Part shown: piece after piece, positions 1-7,527 of the stretch
How the letters are laid out: each line of letters begins with the position of its first letter
Position numbering within the stretch: the stretch's first letter is position 1
NCBI GenBank assembly: GCA_913043805.1
Contig: CAJWMX010000010.1
Location: 1 to 18,462 of the forward strand
Direction of reading: 5' to 3'
DNA: 18,462 nt
Origin: an uncultured Acidobacteriota bacterium
GTDB lineage: Bacteria > Acidobacteriota > Vicinamibacteria > Vicinamibacterales > UBA8438
Position numbers and translations under genes: made by a program
Notes under the pieces: model-generated
Told to the model about the DNA's origin: nothing
Databases searched by the model: none
What the model saw: the letters and a program-made list of their open reading frames with translations, nothing else

Positions 1-320
1 CAAATGGTTCCAACGGCTCGGTCACGAACGTGACTCCGTCGGCCGGCTGTTCGTGGGGCGTTCTCGAGAACGCGAAGTTGTCGACGTTGGCATCGAAGGC
101 GGGATAGTTGGTTTCGTGCGTCCGGTGGTAGTCGAGCACCCAGTCGTAGGTCTTCCGCCCCCCCCCCGAGAATAGTGTCGATGCTCCCGTAGAACTCCTT
201 CATGCCGTAGTCGATTGTGTCCGGACGACGGTTCAGCCACTCGACGTCGCCATCCGGCCTGGCGATGTAGCCGTCGGCGCTGGTTGCGATATACGCCACG
301 GTCTTCCGGTTGGTGCTCAT
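1..320 (-). CDS. RibD/DHFR-like reductase, N-terminal part, frameshifted at a C10/G10 run, cut by window edge
   Basis: Reading down from ATG at 320, the product begins MSTNRKTVAYIATSADGYIA and continues RPDGDVEWLNRRPD, the typical start of dihydrofolate-reductase-like proteins of the RibD C-terminal family (NADPH-dependent, mostly uncharacterised). After SIDTIL the frame is lost in a run of ten G on the coding strand (C run 158-167). One base fewer restores GRKTYDWVLDYHRTHETNYP and then a matching tail down to base 1, so the intact gene would continue outside the window. The start overlaps the stop of the DUF1801 gene as ATGA (317-320), suggesting translational coupling. The extra G is either a sequencing error, a real inactivating mutation or a slippable tract. 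Family assignment is fairly sure; substrate is unknown. Confidence 0.72.
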   Translation of the reverse strand, partial: MSTNRKTVAYIATSADGYIARPDGDVEWLNRRPDTIDYGMKEFYGSIDTILGGGAEDLRLGARLPPDARNQLSRLRCQRRQLRVLENAPRTAGRRSHVRDRAVGTI

Positions 321-736
321 GCGGACGGCTCCAGGCTCAGCCGTTGCTTGATGTCGCGATACGCCGATTCGATGAGCCGGGTCAGTGCGTGCTGGTCGAT
401 TTTGTCGCCGGGGCGCAGCTTCACGTGTCGCATGAATCTCCCGCTGCCTTGCAGCAGGCCATCCGGGTCGTCGAGCTGCGCACCGTGGAAGAAGCCGACG
501 TTCACGTGCGCCGTGAACGCATCGACGTAGGCAAACGCCACGTTGTCCACGCATGCGGTTGGTTGATCGTCGTGGAGCGCCTCCCGTACGTCGTCACCGC
601 ACTCCCGAAGCCTCCGGAACCAGCGCTGTGCGATCACCCGAAGCTCGTCCGGCTGTTTGGTCCACCAGACATCGATGTCGGGGTCGTGGTCCAAGGTGCG
701 CGAGAAGCGGAACAGTCGAGTCACCCGGCCGATCAT
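317..736 (-). CDS. DUF1801 domain protein (YdhG-like)
   Basis: A 139-residue protein whose middle and end match the DUF1801 family: HDDQPTACVDNVAFAYVDAF (about 55-74), then a block reading AHVNVGFFHGAQLDDPDGLL, then GSGRFMRHVKLRPGDKID. The family is small, soluble and of unknown biochemical role, often beside other accessory genes. The ATG at 736 gives a full-length domain. The stop overlaps the next gene's ATG as ATGA, so the two are probably translated together. The ICMT-like gene ends at 745, only 8 bases upstream. No disruption is visible. Confidence 0.8.
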   Translation of the reverse strand: MIGRVTRLFRFSRTLDHDPDIDVWWTKQPDELRVIAQRWFRRLRECGDDVREALHDDQPTACVDNVAFAYVDAFTAHVNVGFFHGAQLDDPDGLLQGSGRFMRHVKLRPGDKIDQHALTRLIESAYRDIKQRLSLEPSA

Positions 737-744
737 AGTGCCGG

Positions 745-1428
745 CTACCAGATCCCTGGAACCAGGCGGAACCTGACTCGCGCCGCGTAGTCGGCGTAGC
801 CGTCGAGCTCCGCCTGCAGCGTCCGATCCTCGAGGGCCGTTCGCACGACGAAGGTAAGGACGCCGAGTAGGACGTGACCCACCAAGGCCGTGGACGCGAG
901 CATCGGCGGCGTGGCGAGCAAGAGCGCACTGAACCCAACGTAGCCGGGGTGGCGCACGAATCGATAGGGCCCGTCTTCGACGGTCCGGTGGTCCTGGTCG
1001 CGCTGAATCCGGACGGTCTTTTCGAAGAACGGGTTCACCGCCATCGACAGATTGACGATGGTGAAGCCTCCGATCAACACGAGGGCGCCGGCCAGCCAGA
1101 CCAGACCGAGGTCCGTCGAGGTGTCGCGCGCTTGCAGCTCCTCAATGGCGGTCGTGACCGTCAGGTAGAGCGTGGCCATGAAGGCGAGCATCCAGCCCCA
1201 GTCCCAGAGCTTGGTGCCTTTTCCAAGTCGAGCCCGTCTTCGGAGGAGCGTTGGATTCCAGATGCTGATGAACACGCCCGATACGACGAGGTTGGCCACC
1301 ATGAGGCCGAGGTAGGCCTGCCCGAGCCCCAACCCGAGGACGAAGGCCAGGGCCACCGTGCCCAGTCCGGTCGCGGCGAGCGTGAACCCGACTCGTGGTG
1401 TGAGGCGGCGACCGCCCGGATCACTCAT
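745..1428 (-). CDS. Isoprenylcysteine carboxyl methyltransferase (ICMT)-like membrane protein
   Basis: A 227-residue integral membrane protein with hydrophobic segments near residues 14-34, 38-58, 78-95, 108-128, 165-183 and 186-197. The C-terminal half carries the ICMT/PEMT signature: GPYRFVRHPGYVG (153-165) followed by ALEDRTLQAELDGYADYAAR (198-217) and the RLVPGIW end. RHPGY and the downstream Glu are the S-adenosylmethionine-binding parts of this superfamily. Bacterial members methylate unknown small or lipid substrates; they do not act on prenylated proteins as the eukaryotic enzyme does. The ATG at 1428 overlaps by 8 bases the end of a short upstream reading frame. Length and motifs look complete. 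Confidence 0.82.
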   Translation of the reverse strand: MSDPGGRRLTPRVGFTLAATGLGTVALAFVLGLGLGQAYLGLMVANLVVSGVFISIWNPTLLRRRARLGKGTKLWDWGWMLAFMATLYLTVTTAIEELQARDTSTDLGLVWLAGALVLIGGFTIVNLSMAVNPFFEKTVRIQRDQDHRTVEDGPYRFVRHPGYVGFSALLLATPPMLASTALVGHVLLGVLTFVVRTALEDRTLQAELDGYADYAARVRFRLVPGIW

Positions 1429-1588
1429 GACTGGCGCTCTTCCTCTCGCCGAGCGCCTCCATCAGCCACGGCAAGGCGGGTTAGAGGCGTCGGCGTAGCC
1501 GATTACTTCGAAGGTCACGCCCTCGAACCAGAATCCGGCGCGGACGACGTGCTCCGCCGCCCGTCGCTCGGTCAGCAACACGGGTCAT
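1421..1588 (-). CDS. Short unidentified ORF of about 55 residues, apparently with two single-base frameshifts
   Basis: This gap between the SnoaL-like and ICMT-like genes has no uninterrupted ORF, but a protein-like reading appears if one C is removed from the run at 1582-1584 and one C is added near 1470. It starts at ATG 1588 as MTVLLTERRAAEHVVRAGFW, continues EGVTFEVIGYADASNPPC, and ends PWLMEALGERKSASHE with a TGA at 1421-1423 that overlaps the ICMT start by 8 bases. The uncorrected ATG frame is Arg-rich and not protein-like. The NPPC-PWL stretch is vaguely like MOSC-type C-termini, but I would not name it. It could also be the remnant of a larger gene. Confidence 0.33.
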
Positions 1589-1624
1589 TTCCGTTCGCGC
1601 CGCCACTCGACGGCCACCTGACGG

Positions 1625-2041
1625 TCAGGCCCAGCCGAGCTGCTGCAGGCTGATGGTGTCGTTCCAGATCTTGGTCATGTGGCGAATCTTGTCGCCATCG
1701 AACACCATCACGCAGACGTAGTCGGCCTCTACCTGTTTCCCGGTAGGGGGCATTGGCCCGCCATCGGCCGAGTGAGTGCCGCGGAAGACGGCGAATGCCG
1801 TAACGCTGTTCCGCTCCTCGTCCACCGCGAACGCCTTCAGCTCATATTTGCCGTCGGGCACCGGCACCAGCAGGCCCTTCATCCATTCGGTATAGCCCTC
1901 GAGGCTGTTCACGTCGGCGAGTGCTCCAGCCTGGGCCGAGAACGACGCGTCCTGGTGGCAGTACTGCTGACAGCCGCTCCAGCCGGCTCCGGTCTCACAT
2001 GCCTCAAAGAACTGTTCCGCAGTCTGTCTGATCGACCTCAT
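1625..2041 (-). CDS. SnoaL/NTF2-like protein (polyketide-cyclase-like fold)
   Basis: A 138-residue single-domain protein starting MRSIRQTAEQFFEACETGAG and ending DKIRHMTKIWNDTISLQQLG plus WA. The layout of an N-terminal helix (TAEQFFEACE), a YTEWMKG segment, and C-terminal strands with MVFDGDKIRHMTKIWND fits the SnoaL-like branch of the NTF2 cone-fold superfamily. Members are small cyclases, isomerases or ligand-binding proteins; substrate cannot be told from sequence. A good ribosome site (CGGAGGAA) lies about 9 bases before ATG 2041. The upstream propeller gene ends 33 bases away. Intact. Confidence 0.8.
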   Translation of the reverse strand: MRSIRQTAEQFFEACETGAGWSGCQQYCHQDASFSAQAGALADVNSLEGYTEWMKGLLVPVPDGKYELKAFAVDEERNSVTAFAVFRGTHSADGGPMPPTGKQVEADYVCVMVFDGDKIRHMTKIWNDTISLQQLGWA

Positions 2042-2074
2042 CCGTAGGTTCCTCCGTGTGGTAGTTAACCCCGG

Positions 2075-3137
2075 TTAGCGCAGCTCGTGGAGTGGGAGTT
2101 CCACCACACGGATGCGGGGGCTCCCTATATGCGAGCCGCTGGCACTGACGTCGTCAACGGCATACAGCATGCCATCACCAACGCCGATTATGGCACCTGG
2201 TACCGGGATATCCATCCGTTTCGCCACCCCGTCCCATCCGTAGGTGCTCACGTGCACCCGCTTCGGAATCGGGCCACCGGGCTCCCGATCCTCGAGCGCG
2301 CTGCTTCGATGCTCGACCGCGAACCCGCCGGCAAAGGCGAACACCCCGTCGAGCGTCGCGTTGGCCCTGGTCCATTCCACGAAGTCAGCGCCCGACATGC
2401 CTGGCACCACGGGCGTTCCGTCTAGCAGCAGCTGTGGTGACGCGACTGACACCTGGCTGAGCAGGCTGTCTCCGGCGCAGACGCCCACGTCGGTGCTCAA
2501 CGGGAGGGCCGCGACTCGATTTCCGCCTTCCGCTCCTTGGCGTCCGTGTGCCCACACTTGACTGCACCAGAACCCCTCCGGACAGCTGAGCGCGTAGGCC
2601 GGCAATGCCGGCTCGGTCGCGCCCGTGTCCAGCGAGAGCCGCAGCGCGAGCGACCCTGGTAGAAGGCGTCGGGGCTGGTCTGAGAGGGTTCCCACAGTCC
2701 GCCAATCATGAGCACGTCGGGCTCGGTCCAGACAGCGGCCCTCGGCACGAAGGCGGGAGGCAGCGGAAACTCAGCTCGCCGGTTACCGCTCTCCAGGTCG
2801 AGCTGTCTGACCAGACGGGCGTTCCCATCCGCGTTCACGCTTACAACGTAGAGGGACGAGGTGGCGCAAACGGTCGCCAGGCTCAGGACCGGTCCCACGT
2901 CGAAGGCGGGGAGCAGCTGCCGCGTCGCGACATCGTAGCGGTAGATAACGTGCTCTCTGGCGTCACCCAGCAGCAGTGTGTCCCCGCATCGCGCGGCGGC
3001 GGTGATGAAGCCGAAACCCTCGGCGTGCTCGATCTCCCAGGCACCACCGCTTGCGCTGGCTGGGCCGCAGAGGTACCGGTGGTGGCAACCACGATCGCGG
3101 GGATCAGCAGGCGCGAGAGAGCGTTCACGACCCTCAT
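2075..3137 (-). CDS. Secreted beta-propeller-like protein, split by two single-base frameshifts
   Basis: The start is ATG 3137, with GGGAGG about 9-10 bases upstream, giving a signal peptide MRVVNALSRLLIPAIVVATT followed by GTSAAQP. Around 3056-3064 the frame must shift by one base to continue SASGGAWEIEHAEGFGFITA, then LLLGDAREHVIYRYDVATRQ, then LYVVSVNADGNARLVRQLD. Around 2654-2656 it shifts again at a short G run to reach SLALRLSLDTGATEPALP and the rest, ending VVELPLHELR at TAA 2075. The reconstructed protein is about 340 residues. Repeated strand patterns such as DTLLLGDAREHVIYRYDV and SLYVVSVNADGNARLVRQLD suggest a propeller of the NHL/YVTN type. Both shifts are cured by one extra base in a C or G run. 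Function unknown. Confidence 0.6.
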
Positions 3138-3177
3138 CTTGGCATGTCCTCCCGCCAGTGCTGGCGCGTATTGCTGC

Positions 3178-3468
3178 CTAGCGACCACCCCGCGCGACCG
3201 TCACCCGACAGAGGACCGTATTATCGGTCTGCAGGTCAGGGGCCCAAATCAGCTCAGCCCGGCTGTCCCAGACGATCCCGTCATAACCCTGCTTCGGGTC
3301 GACGTCCCGTGCGCTGTGGGTCGTCGCGTCGTTCCACGTGCTGTCGTCGAAAGACGACTGCTTCCACCCCGGCCGTTCGCCTGTGGTCTCGAAACCGCAC
3401 GGGCCCTCGCCAGGTACCGGAGCGTCTTCGTCTTCGCAGGCAGTATCGAGCGGCGTTCGATGTATCAC
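3178..3468 (-). CDS. Orphan C-terminal domain, possible galactose-binding-like fold
   Basis: A 96-residue frame beginning at GTG 3468, which overlaps the TGA of the upstream membrane gene as GTGA. It reads GWKQSSFDDSTWNDATTHSA, then DVDPKQGYDGIVWDSRAELI, then WAPDLQTDNTVLCRVTV at the end. FDDSTW-type and LIWxxDLxxDNTxLCR segments resemble the C-terminal beta-sandwich of larger secreted proteins (for example some YHYH-domain proteins), but there is no signal peptide or N-terminal domain here. It may be the surviving tail of a deleted gene that happens to sit at a coupled start. Coding character is convincing; the name is tentative. Confidence 0.5.
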   Translation of the reverse strand: MIHRTPLDTACEDEDAPVPGEGPCGFETTGERPGWKQSSFDDSTWNDATTHSARDVDPKQGYDGIVWDSRAELIWAPDLQTDNTVLCRVTVARGGR

Positions 3469-4160
3469 CGAGCAGAGAGTTGTTGCGCAAACTCTGCCCA
3501 CATCGGGGTCATTGCGACCGGTACTCGCACGACCCGTACCAGGATTATGGCCAGGCCACCCCACAGATAGACAGGGTGGAACTGTCCGTGCCTCTGACGG
3601 TCCGCGACGGCGACCGCGATCACCAGTCCGCTCGATACCGCGAAGATCAGCGGGACGTTCGGACCACCGAGGAGACCGATGGAGATCCGCGCCAGGGCGG
3701 GCGTGCCGCCGACCAGCGCCGCCAGCATCAGCCATCTTCGATGGTGGCTGGGGTTCGAACGCCGCACCATGGCCGCGCCGAAGAAGGCGGTGAACATCAG
3801 AATCTGCGACAGGGGAATGATGGACTGGACCGACTCGAAACCGCCGGTGATGAGGTCGGCGCTCCGGGCCAACGCCGAGATGGCGAGGAACGACGACACG
3901 CCGATCAGCACGGCGGTGTAGGCGCCGATCACCGCGCCGAGCGTCTCGTGCAGCGCTTTCCGACCGCCCGAGATGAGAAGTGCCTGTCCGAGCAGCAGTC
4001 CGAACCAGCCGAACCACAGCGCAGCGTGGACATGGATGAGCGGCGGAAACTCGAAGCCGGAGAACAGCGCTCCCCAGTAGGTGAACGAGAAGCCGAAGAG
4101 GACCACGCCCAGTGCGACGCTCGAGATCACCAGGAACGGGCTTGGCCGGTTGGCGGTCAC
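3465..4160 (-). CDS. Multi-pass membrane protein, uncharacterised, histidine-rich helices
   Basis: A 231-residue protein with about six or seven hydrophobic segments (roughly 9-31, 43-63, 73-96, 114-132, 142-160, 168-187, 197-213). Conserved-looking histidines sit near membrane ends: HVH at 43-45, HETLG at 71-75, SHHRRW at 138-143 and H191/H195. This recalls bacterial families of unknown function with an HAALFxxW...LHRxLG pattern, where histidines might bind haem, but that is inference. The start is GTG 4160, overlapping the stop of the MOSC reading frame as GTGA. The stop overlaps the next GTG. It is intact although both neighbours are broken. Confidence 0.68.
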   Translation of the reverse strand: MTANRPSPFLVISSVALGVVLFGFSFTYWGALFSGFEFPPLIHVHAALWFGWFGLLLGQALLISGGRKALHETLGAVIGAYTAVLIGVSSFLAISALARSADLITGGFESVQSIIPLSQILMFTAFFGAAMVRRSNPSHHRRWLMLAALVGGTPALARISIGLLGGPNVPLIFAVSSGLVIAVAVADRQRHGQFHPVYLWGGLAIILVRVVRVPVAMTPMWAEFAQQLSAR

Positions 4161-4852
4161 GGGTCGAGCCGAACCTGATCGCCACGCCTGATCGCCCCGG
4201 TGCGGACGGTGGTGGCATAGATGCCGGCGTGGTTATCGTTGAGCTGGGTGGTGGCCCGCATGACGCGAGCGTCGTGCTCACCCGAGTCGGGGTCGAGGTT
4301 GATCATCATGCAGCGCAGGTCGCGAAGCGTCACGCTCAGCGCGAGCGGCGCCGGATCGTCGCCAAAGATCAAGCGGCCTCCTACCCAGGCGTCTTCGGGG
4401 AACGGGGTGTCGATGTCGGTGTCGATGATCAGGTTTGCCCTGAAGCGCCGCCTCGCGGCCGATGGCCTCGACCGTAGACGCGGCAATCACCGAGACCGTC
4501 CCCTCGTCGAAGACGCCGTGCTTCAGCTGCATCAGCTCCAGCGGCTCACCGGCCTGGGTAGAGAGATGCGCGTTCAACACCTCGCTGCCCAGCTCCAGTT
4601 CAACGTCTGCCGGGCCTCATACGTGCGTCGGCAGCGCCTCGCCGCTCGTCTCGTCCCGTCCCCACGGCTGGTAACGGAGGAACTCCGGGTGACGGCTGGC
4701 CGACAACCACGGGAAGCCGCCGCGGGCCTCCTGTCGCTTGAAGGCGAAGCGGCGGTCGCCGGCGAGCCCGTGCCAGCCCAGAACGCTGGCGTCCAGCGAT
4801 TCACCAGCCATCGACTTGATCGGGTAGCGAACGATCTCGGCAACTCAGCCAA
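4157..4852 (-). pseudogene. MOSC domain protein, interrupted by an in-frame TGA and a small deletion/frameshift
   Basis: Fragments in order read VAEIVRYPIKSMAGESLDAS (4849-4790), then LGWHGLAGDRRFAFKRQEAR and WLSASRHPEFLRYQPWGRDE, giving the N-terminal beta-barrel part. TGA at 4617-4619 stands where an Arg would fit (one C-to-T change from CGA). The frame resumes GPADVELELGSEVLNAHL and ELMQLKHGVFDEGTVSVI. Near 4448-4455 several residues are missing with a frame change, then RRFRANLIIDTDIDTPFPED and ALSVTLRDLRCMMINLDPDS complete the MOSC domain to TGA 4157. MOSC proteins carry sulfur or molybdenum cofactors; the Cys in RDLRCMMI is the expected active-site Cys. No standard start codon lies in frame between an upstream TGA and the first Val. 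Confidence 0.75.
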
Positions 4853-4872
4853 TTGCGGCGCCAGCTATGCGG

Positions 4873-5216
4873 TCAGCTCCTCGAGGATGAAGTAGAGGTC
4901 GGCTCGGGCGGCTCGACCGACCGGCGATAGACCAGCACCGGCTGCTGGACGCCTTGGGCCAGATTGGGGAACTCGGCGTGGCCTGACCACTCCGGATCGC
5001 GGACGAAGCCGCACTTCTCCAGTACCTGCCGGGACGCCTGATGACGGAAAGAAAGCCCTCGGTGTCGGCCACCGTCATGTGTCAAGGCCACCCGAGGTAT
5101 CGGGTGACATCGGCGTCGCTCGCATATCGCTCGAAGATGGCGGGCGCATCCTCGGACGTCGGCTCCGAGAGCCGCAGTCGCGCGGTGTCGAGGCGAGATG
5201 GTGCAGGTGACAGCAC
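4873..5216 (-). pseudogene. RimJ/RimL-type GNAT acetyltransferase, nonsense codon plus loss of the central domain
   Basis: The N-terminal part reads SRLDTARLRLSEPTSEDAPA then IFERYASDADVTRYLGWP, the standard start of RimL-like N-acetyltransferases. TGA at 5082-5084 interrupts where WPRH is usual, so CGA to TGA is the likely change. TVADTEGFLSVI follows, and then the sequence jumps with a frame change (5037-5048) to HQASRQVLEKCGFVRDPEWS and GHAEFPNLAQGVQQPVLVYR, the normal C-terminus. Family members have roughly 60-80 more residues between these blocks, including the acetyl-CoA-binding QxxGxG/A motif, which is absent. The product cannot be active. A GTG at 5216 is the likely old start. The DUF4242 gene ends 29 bases upstream. 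Confidence 0.78.
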
Positions 5217-5245
5217 GGCGAGGACAGGCGTGGGGACTTGGTCGT

Positions 5246-5533
5246 CTAGTCGGCTTCTGCCGTCACGGGGTCGATCATCCGCTTGACGGCCGTGACGGCC
5301 GTGTCCGGGAAGCCGCTACGCTGGGCGTGCTCCGCGATCAGTTCCTCGTTGTCGGCGATGTAGATACAGAAGGTCTTGTCGCCGGCCACGTAGGAGTGCT
5401 CCCACTGAATGTTCTTCTGCTCGGCCTTCATGGCGGCGAGCACGCTGTTTGACTTCTGCGCGGCCTCTCGAAGTGCTTCGCGGTCGGCCGAGCCAATATC
5501 AGGAATTGCGCGTTCGATGACGTATCGCGGCAT
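5246..5533 (-). CDS. DUF4242 small protein (SCO4226-like nickel-binding family)
   Basis: A 95-residue protein starting MPRYVIERAIPDIGSADREA, with REAAQKSNSVLAAM, IQWEHSYVAGDKTFCIYIAD and HAQRSGFPDTAVTAVKRMID. These are the DUF4242 hallmarks, including the WxxSYVxxDKTFCIY strand. A Streptomyces member of this family binds nickel; the role here is unknown. The ribosome site is near perfect: AAGGAGGT, 7 bases before ATG 5533, on the coding strand. Intact and probably well translated, although it lies between remnants on both sides. Confidence 0.85.
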   Translation of the reverse strand: MPRYVIERAIPDIGSADREALREAAQKSNSVLAAMKAEQKNIQWEHSYVAGDKTFCIYIADNEELIAEHAQRSGFPDTAVTAVKRMIDPVTAEAD

Positions 5534-5675
5534 TGCCGTAACCTCCTTGGTTTGCGTCGTCTGAGCCGTTGCCGTCGTGGGCAGGCCGACTCCGGGTCAG
5601 GAAGAAGGCGGTGCCTACCTGGACTATCGCGAGGTTGACGACCATCCCGACGACGGCGCCCACGTTTCGCAGCAC
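5499..5675 (-). pseudogene. 5' remnant of a small membrane-protein gene
   Basis: From GTG 5675, preceded by GGGGAGG 5 bases upstream, the frame reads VLRNVGAVVGMVVNLAIVQV then GTAFFLTRSRPAHDGNG and runs into the DUF4242 start, ending at TGA 5499. The hydrophobic opening resembles the first helix of a widespread roughly 130-150-residue membrane family (LRNIGAVVxGxVVGMxxNMAxI), but the remaining helices are missing. A complete start site and first helix followed by unrelated sequence point to a 3' deletion. Alternatively it is a genuine 58-residue single-helix peptide overlapping DUF4242. Confidence 0.4.
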
Positions 5676-5710
5676 GGTGGCCTCCCCGGGTGAGGTAGCG
5701 TGCGGCGATC

Positions 5711-6154
5711 TTACTTGAAGGTGTCAGCCAGACCTCGTGGCCTCCAACCAGACTGCGTCCATGTCCATCCCTTCGACTGGGCGACATCCGAGCGGTCTAC
5801 CGAGAAGCCCGAGACGGTGACCAGGTCAACGATCTCGTGCTCGGTATACCTGAGAGCTTTCAGGTCGGAGAAGCTGCCGTAGTCGATCGCGTCCCGGCCT
5901 TCCCAGGCGGTGACGATCAGCTGCCCTCCAGGAGCGAGCGCGCGGTGCCAGGTGGTCAACGACCGTGAGGCGTCGACCGTGTCAACGTGATGGAGGGCGA
6001 ACAGGCTGAGCACGGCCGCCGCGGTCGCGTCTGGGACGGTAATCAGCGTGCGCATGTCATCGGTGCGGATCTTGGCCGCGGTACCGAGTCTGGCCTGGGC
6101 CAGGCGGGCCATCTTGTCAGAAAGGTCATCCGGCTTGGGAACATGGTAGCCCGC
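5711..6154 (-). pseudogene. Class I SAM-dependent methyltransferase, 5'-truncated
   Basis: The frame is open from just after TAG 6155-6157 and reads AGYHVPKPDDLSDKMARLAQ, then ARLGTAAKIRTDDMRTL, then AAVLSLFALHHVDTVDASRS and APGGQLIVTAWEGRDAIDYG, ending at TAA 5711. LSDKM and LFALHHV...APGGQLIV correspond to the post-motif-I acidic loop and motifs IV-V of a class I methyltransferase (VDLSDKM is usual). Motif I (the Gly-rich SAM loop) and everything before it are absent. ATG 6112 is the conserved Met of SDKM, not a credible start, and has no ribosome site. The product would not bind SAM. Confidence 0.68.
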
Positions 6155-6205
6155 CTATGACACCAGGCGAGGGACCCGACCGAGGACGACAGGAAATGCG
6201 ACCGG

Positions 6206-7456
6206 TCAGTCGTGGTCGAAGTCGACCCGCGCCACGTTCGGCCACGGCACGTACTCGGATGCAGCGGAGTCGGAGAAGATCAGCATGCCGCCGTTCCACT
6301 CGGCGAGGTCGCCGGCCTGTTCGAGTCGGAGCGCTTCGCCGTTGCTCAGGCGAACATCGGCGGGCACGAACTCCTCGGATTGCGGATCCGGGACCACGAT
6401 GGACGAGACCAACCCGAAGGGGATCGTGTAGTCGACTCCATCCGACGGCGCGTCGAGCGTATCGGTGGTTTCGGCCTCGTCGAGATCGAAGACGAGGCGG
6501 CCCGTCACCCGGCGGTTGTCCCGGGTGACCACCGTGCCCGAGAGCGGGCGGCCAGGCGGGAAGTCGTTGTAGGACGGGGCCTGGCCATCACCATGGAAGT
6601 CGACCCGCTCGACGGCGCTCCAGGACACCAGCACCCGTCCGTAGCGGGCGTCGTCGACATACAGACCGCGGTGGTCTCGGTTGCGCTTGGCCGTGCTGTG
6701 GAGCTCAGTGGTGCGTCCGTCGACGAACGCGATTGAGATGCTGTCGGGTGTCCGGGGTGTGATCGATTGGATTGAGTCGAAACGGACGCGGAGCTCACCC
6801 GCGTCGGTAGGTCGAACGAGCTCGTCACTGGATAGAGACTGCTCGCGATTCCACTGCAACAGCCCCGTGAAGTCGCCTGTGGATGTCCTGACCGTCCCGA
6901 AGAGTGGATCGGCACTCGGTTGCGCGGTCGGCGCGGGCAGGAACTCGATCGCGCGTATCTGCCACTCGTCGATGACGGCGGTCTCGCCCGTCGCGTCAAA
7001 CACTCGCACGCCATCGGCCAGATCGTCGGCCTCGAACCGGTTCAGCGCGACGACATCACCACTCTTACGCGTGACGTGTACCGTGCGCAGGCTCGTTTCG
7101 ATCCTCGCGATGTCGCCGAAACGGGTCATGAACGGCCGCTCGAGCGACCGCGCCGACCTCCAGCTCAACAACTCGAACCCGAATGCCCCGACCGAGGTGT
7201 GCTCGGCAGGGCGTTCCTCTTCCGGCGCATGCTCCGCCCAGTGGTTCTCTGTCTTGCGCCCGTTGTAGTAGTGCGACCAGAGCGCCTCTTCTCCGTTCCC
7301 CCAGCGAAGCCGTCCTTCATGGACCGAGCCGTCCAGGGTGGTAATCCGCCCATAAAGGAATCCCTCGTACGGCGCGTTGGTCTGGCCGAGACCGGGTCCA
7401 GACCAAACGAGCAGTGCGACGGCGACGGCGGAGCATTGTGCGAACCAGCGGGTCAT
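6206..7456 (-). CDS. Secreted protein with repeated small beta-barrel-like units
   Basis: A 416-residue protein with signal peptide MTRWFAQCSAVAVALLVWSG (cleavage probably after GLG, about residue 24-25) and a GGGAGGA ribosome site 6 bases before ATG 7456. The mature part contains several similar units of the form G-x-V/I-x-T-x-x-G-x-x-x-x-G-x-L-x-W/F: YGRITTLDGSVHEGRLRW, FGTVRTSTGDFTGLLQW and LSGTVVTRDNRRVTGRLVF, each later followed by an I-x-x-I/V or VERVDFHG strand. This looks like repeats of an SH3/LSm-like barrel, perhaps wall- or envelope-associated. No catalytic motif is evident. Intact; function unknown. Confidence 0.6.
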   Translation of the reverse strand: MTRWFAQCSAVAVALLVWSGPGLGQTNAPYEGFLYGRITTLDGSVHEGRLRWGNGEEALWSHYYNGRKTENHWAEHAPEEERPAEHTSVGAFGFELLSWRSARSLERPFMTRFGDIARIETSLRTVHVTRKSGDVVALNRFEADDLADGVRVFDATGETAVIDEWQIRAIEFLPAPTAQPSADPLFGTVRTSTGDFTGLLQWNREQSLSSDELVRPTDAGELRVRFDSIQSITPRTPDSISIAFVDGRTTELHSTAKRNRDHRGLYVDDARYGRVLVSWSAVERVDFHGDGQAPSYNDFPPGRPLSGTVVTRDNRRVTGRLVFDLDEAETTDTLDAPSDGVDYTIPFGLVSSIVVPDPQSEEFVPADVRLSNGEALRLEQAGDLAEWNGGMLIFSDSAASEYVPWPNVARVDFDHD

Positions 7457-7527
7457 GCGTATCCTCCCGCGACACTGCGATTCACAATGCTTTGCGTCAA
7501 AAAGTACTGTAACTGACCACTCATGGC

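Noticed and set aside
2605..4178. Long plus-strand frames (2605-3570 and 3051-4178)
   Set aside because: Low-complexity Arg/Pro/Gln-rich translations opposite recognisable minus-strand membrane, propeller and orphan-domain genes.
4617..5084. Recoding of TGA as Arg or another amino acid
   Set aside because: DUF1801, MOSC, the adjacent membrane gene and SdhC all end properly at TGA, and the affected genes also carry frameshifts and deletions.
7457..7527. Promoter at TTGACG upstream of the repeat-barrel gene
   Set aside because: The -35-like TTGACG has no acceptable -10 at 16-18 bases (CAGTGT region), so I do not call it.
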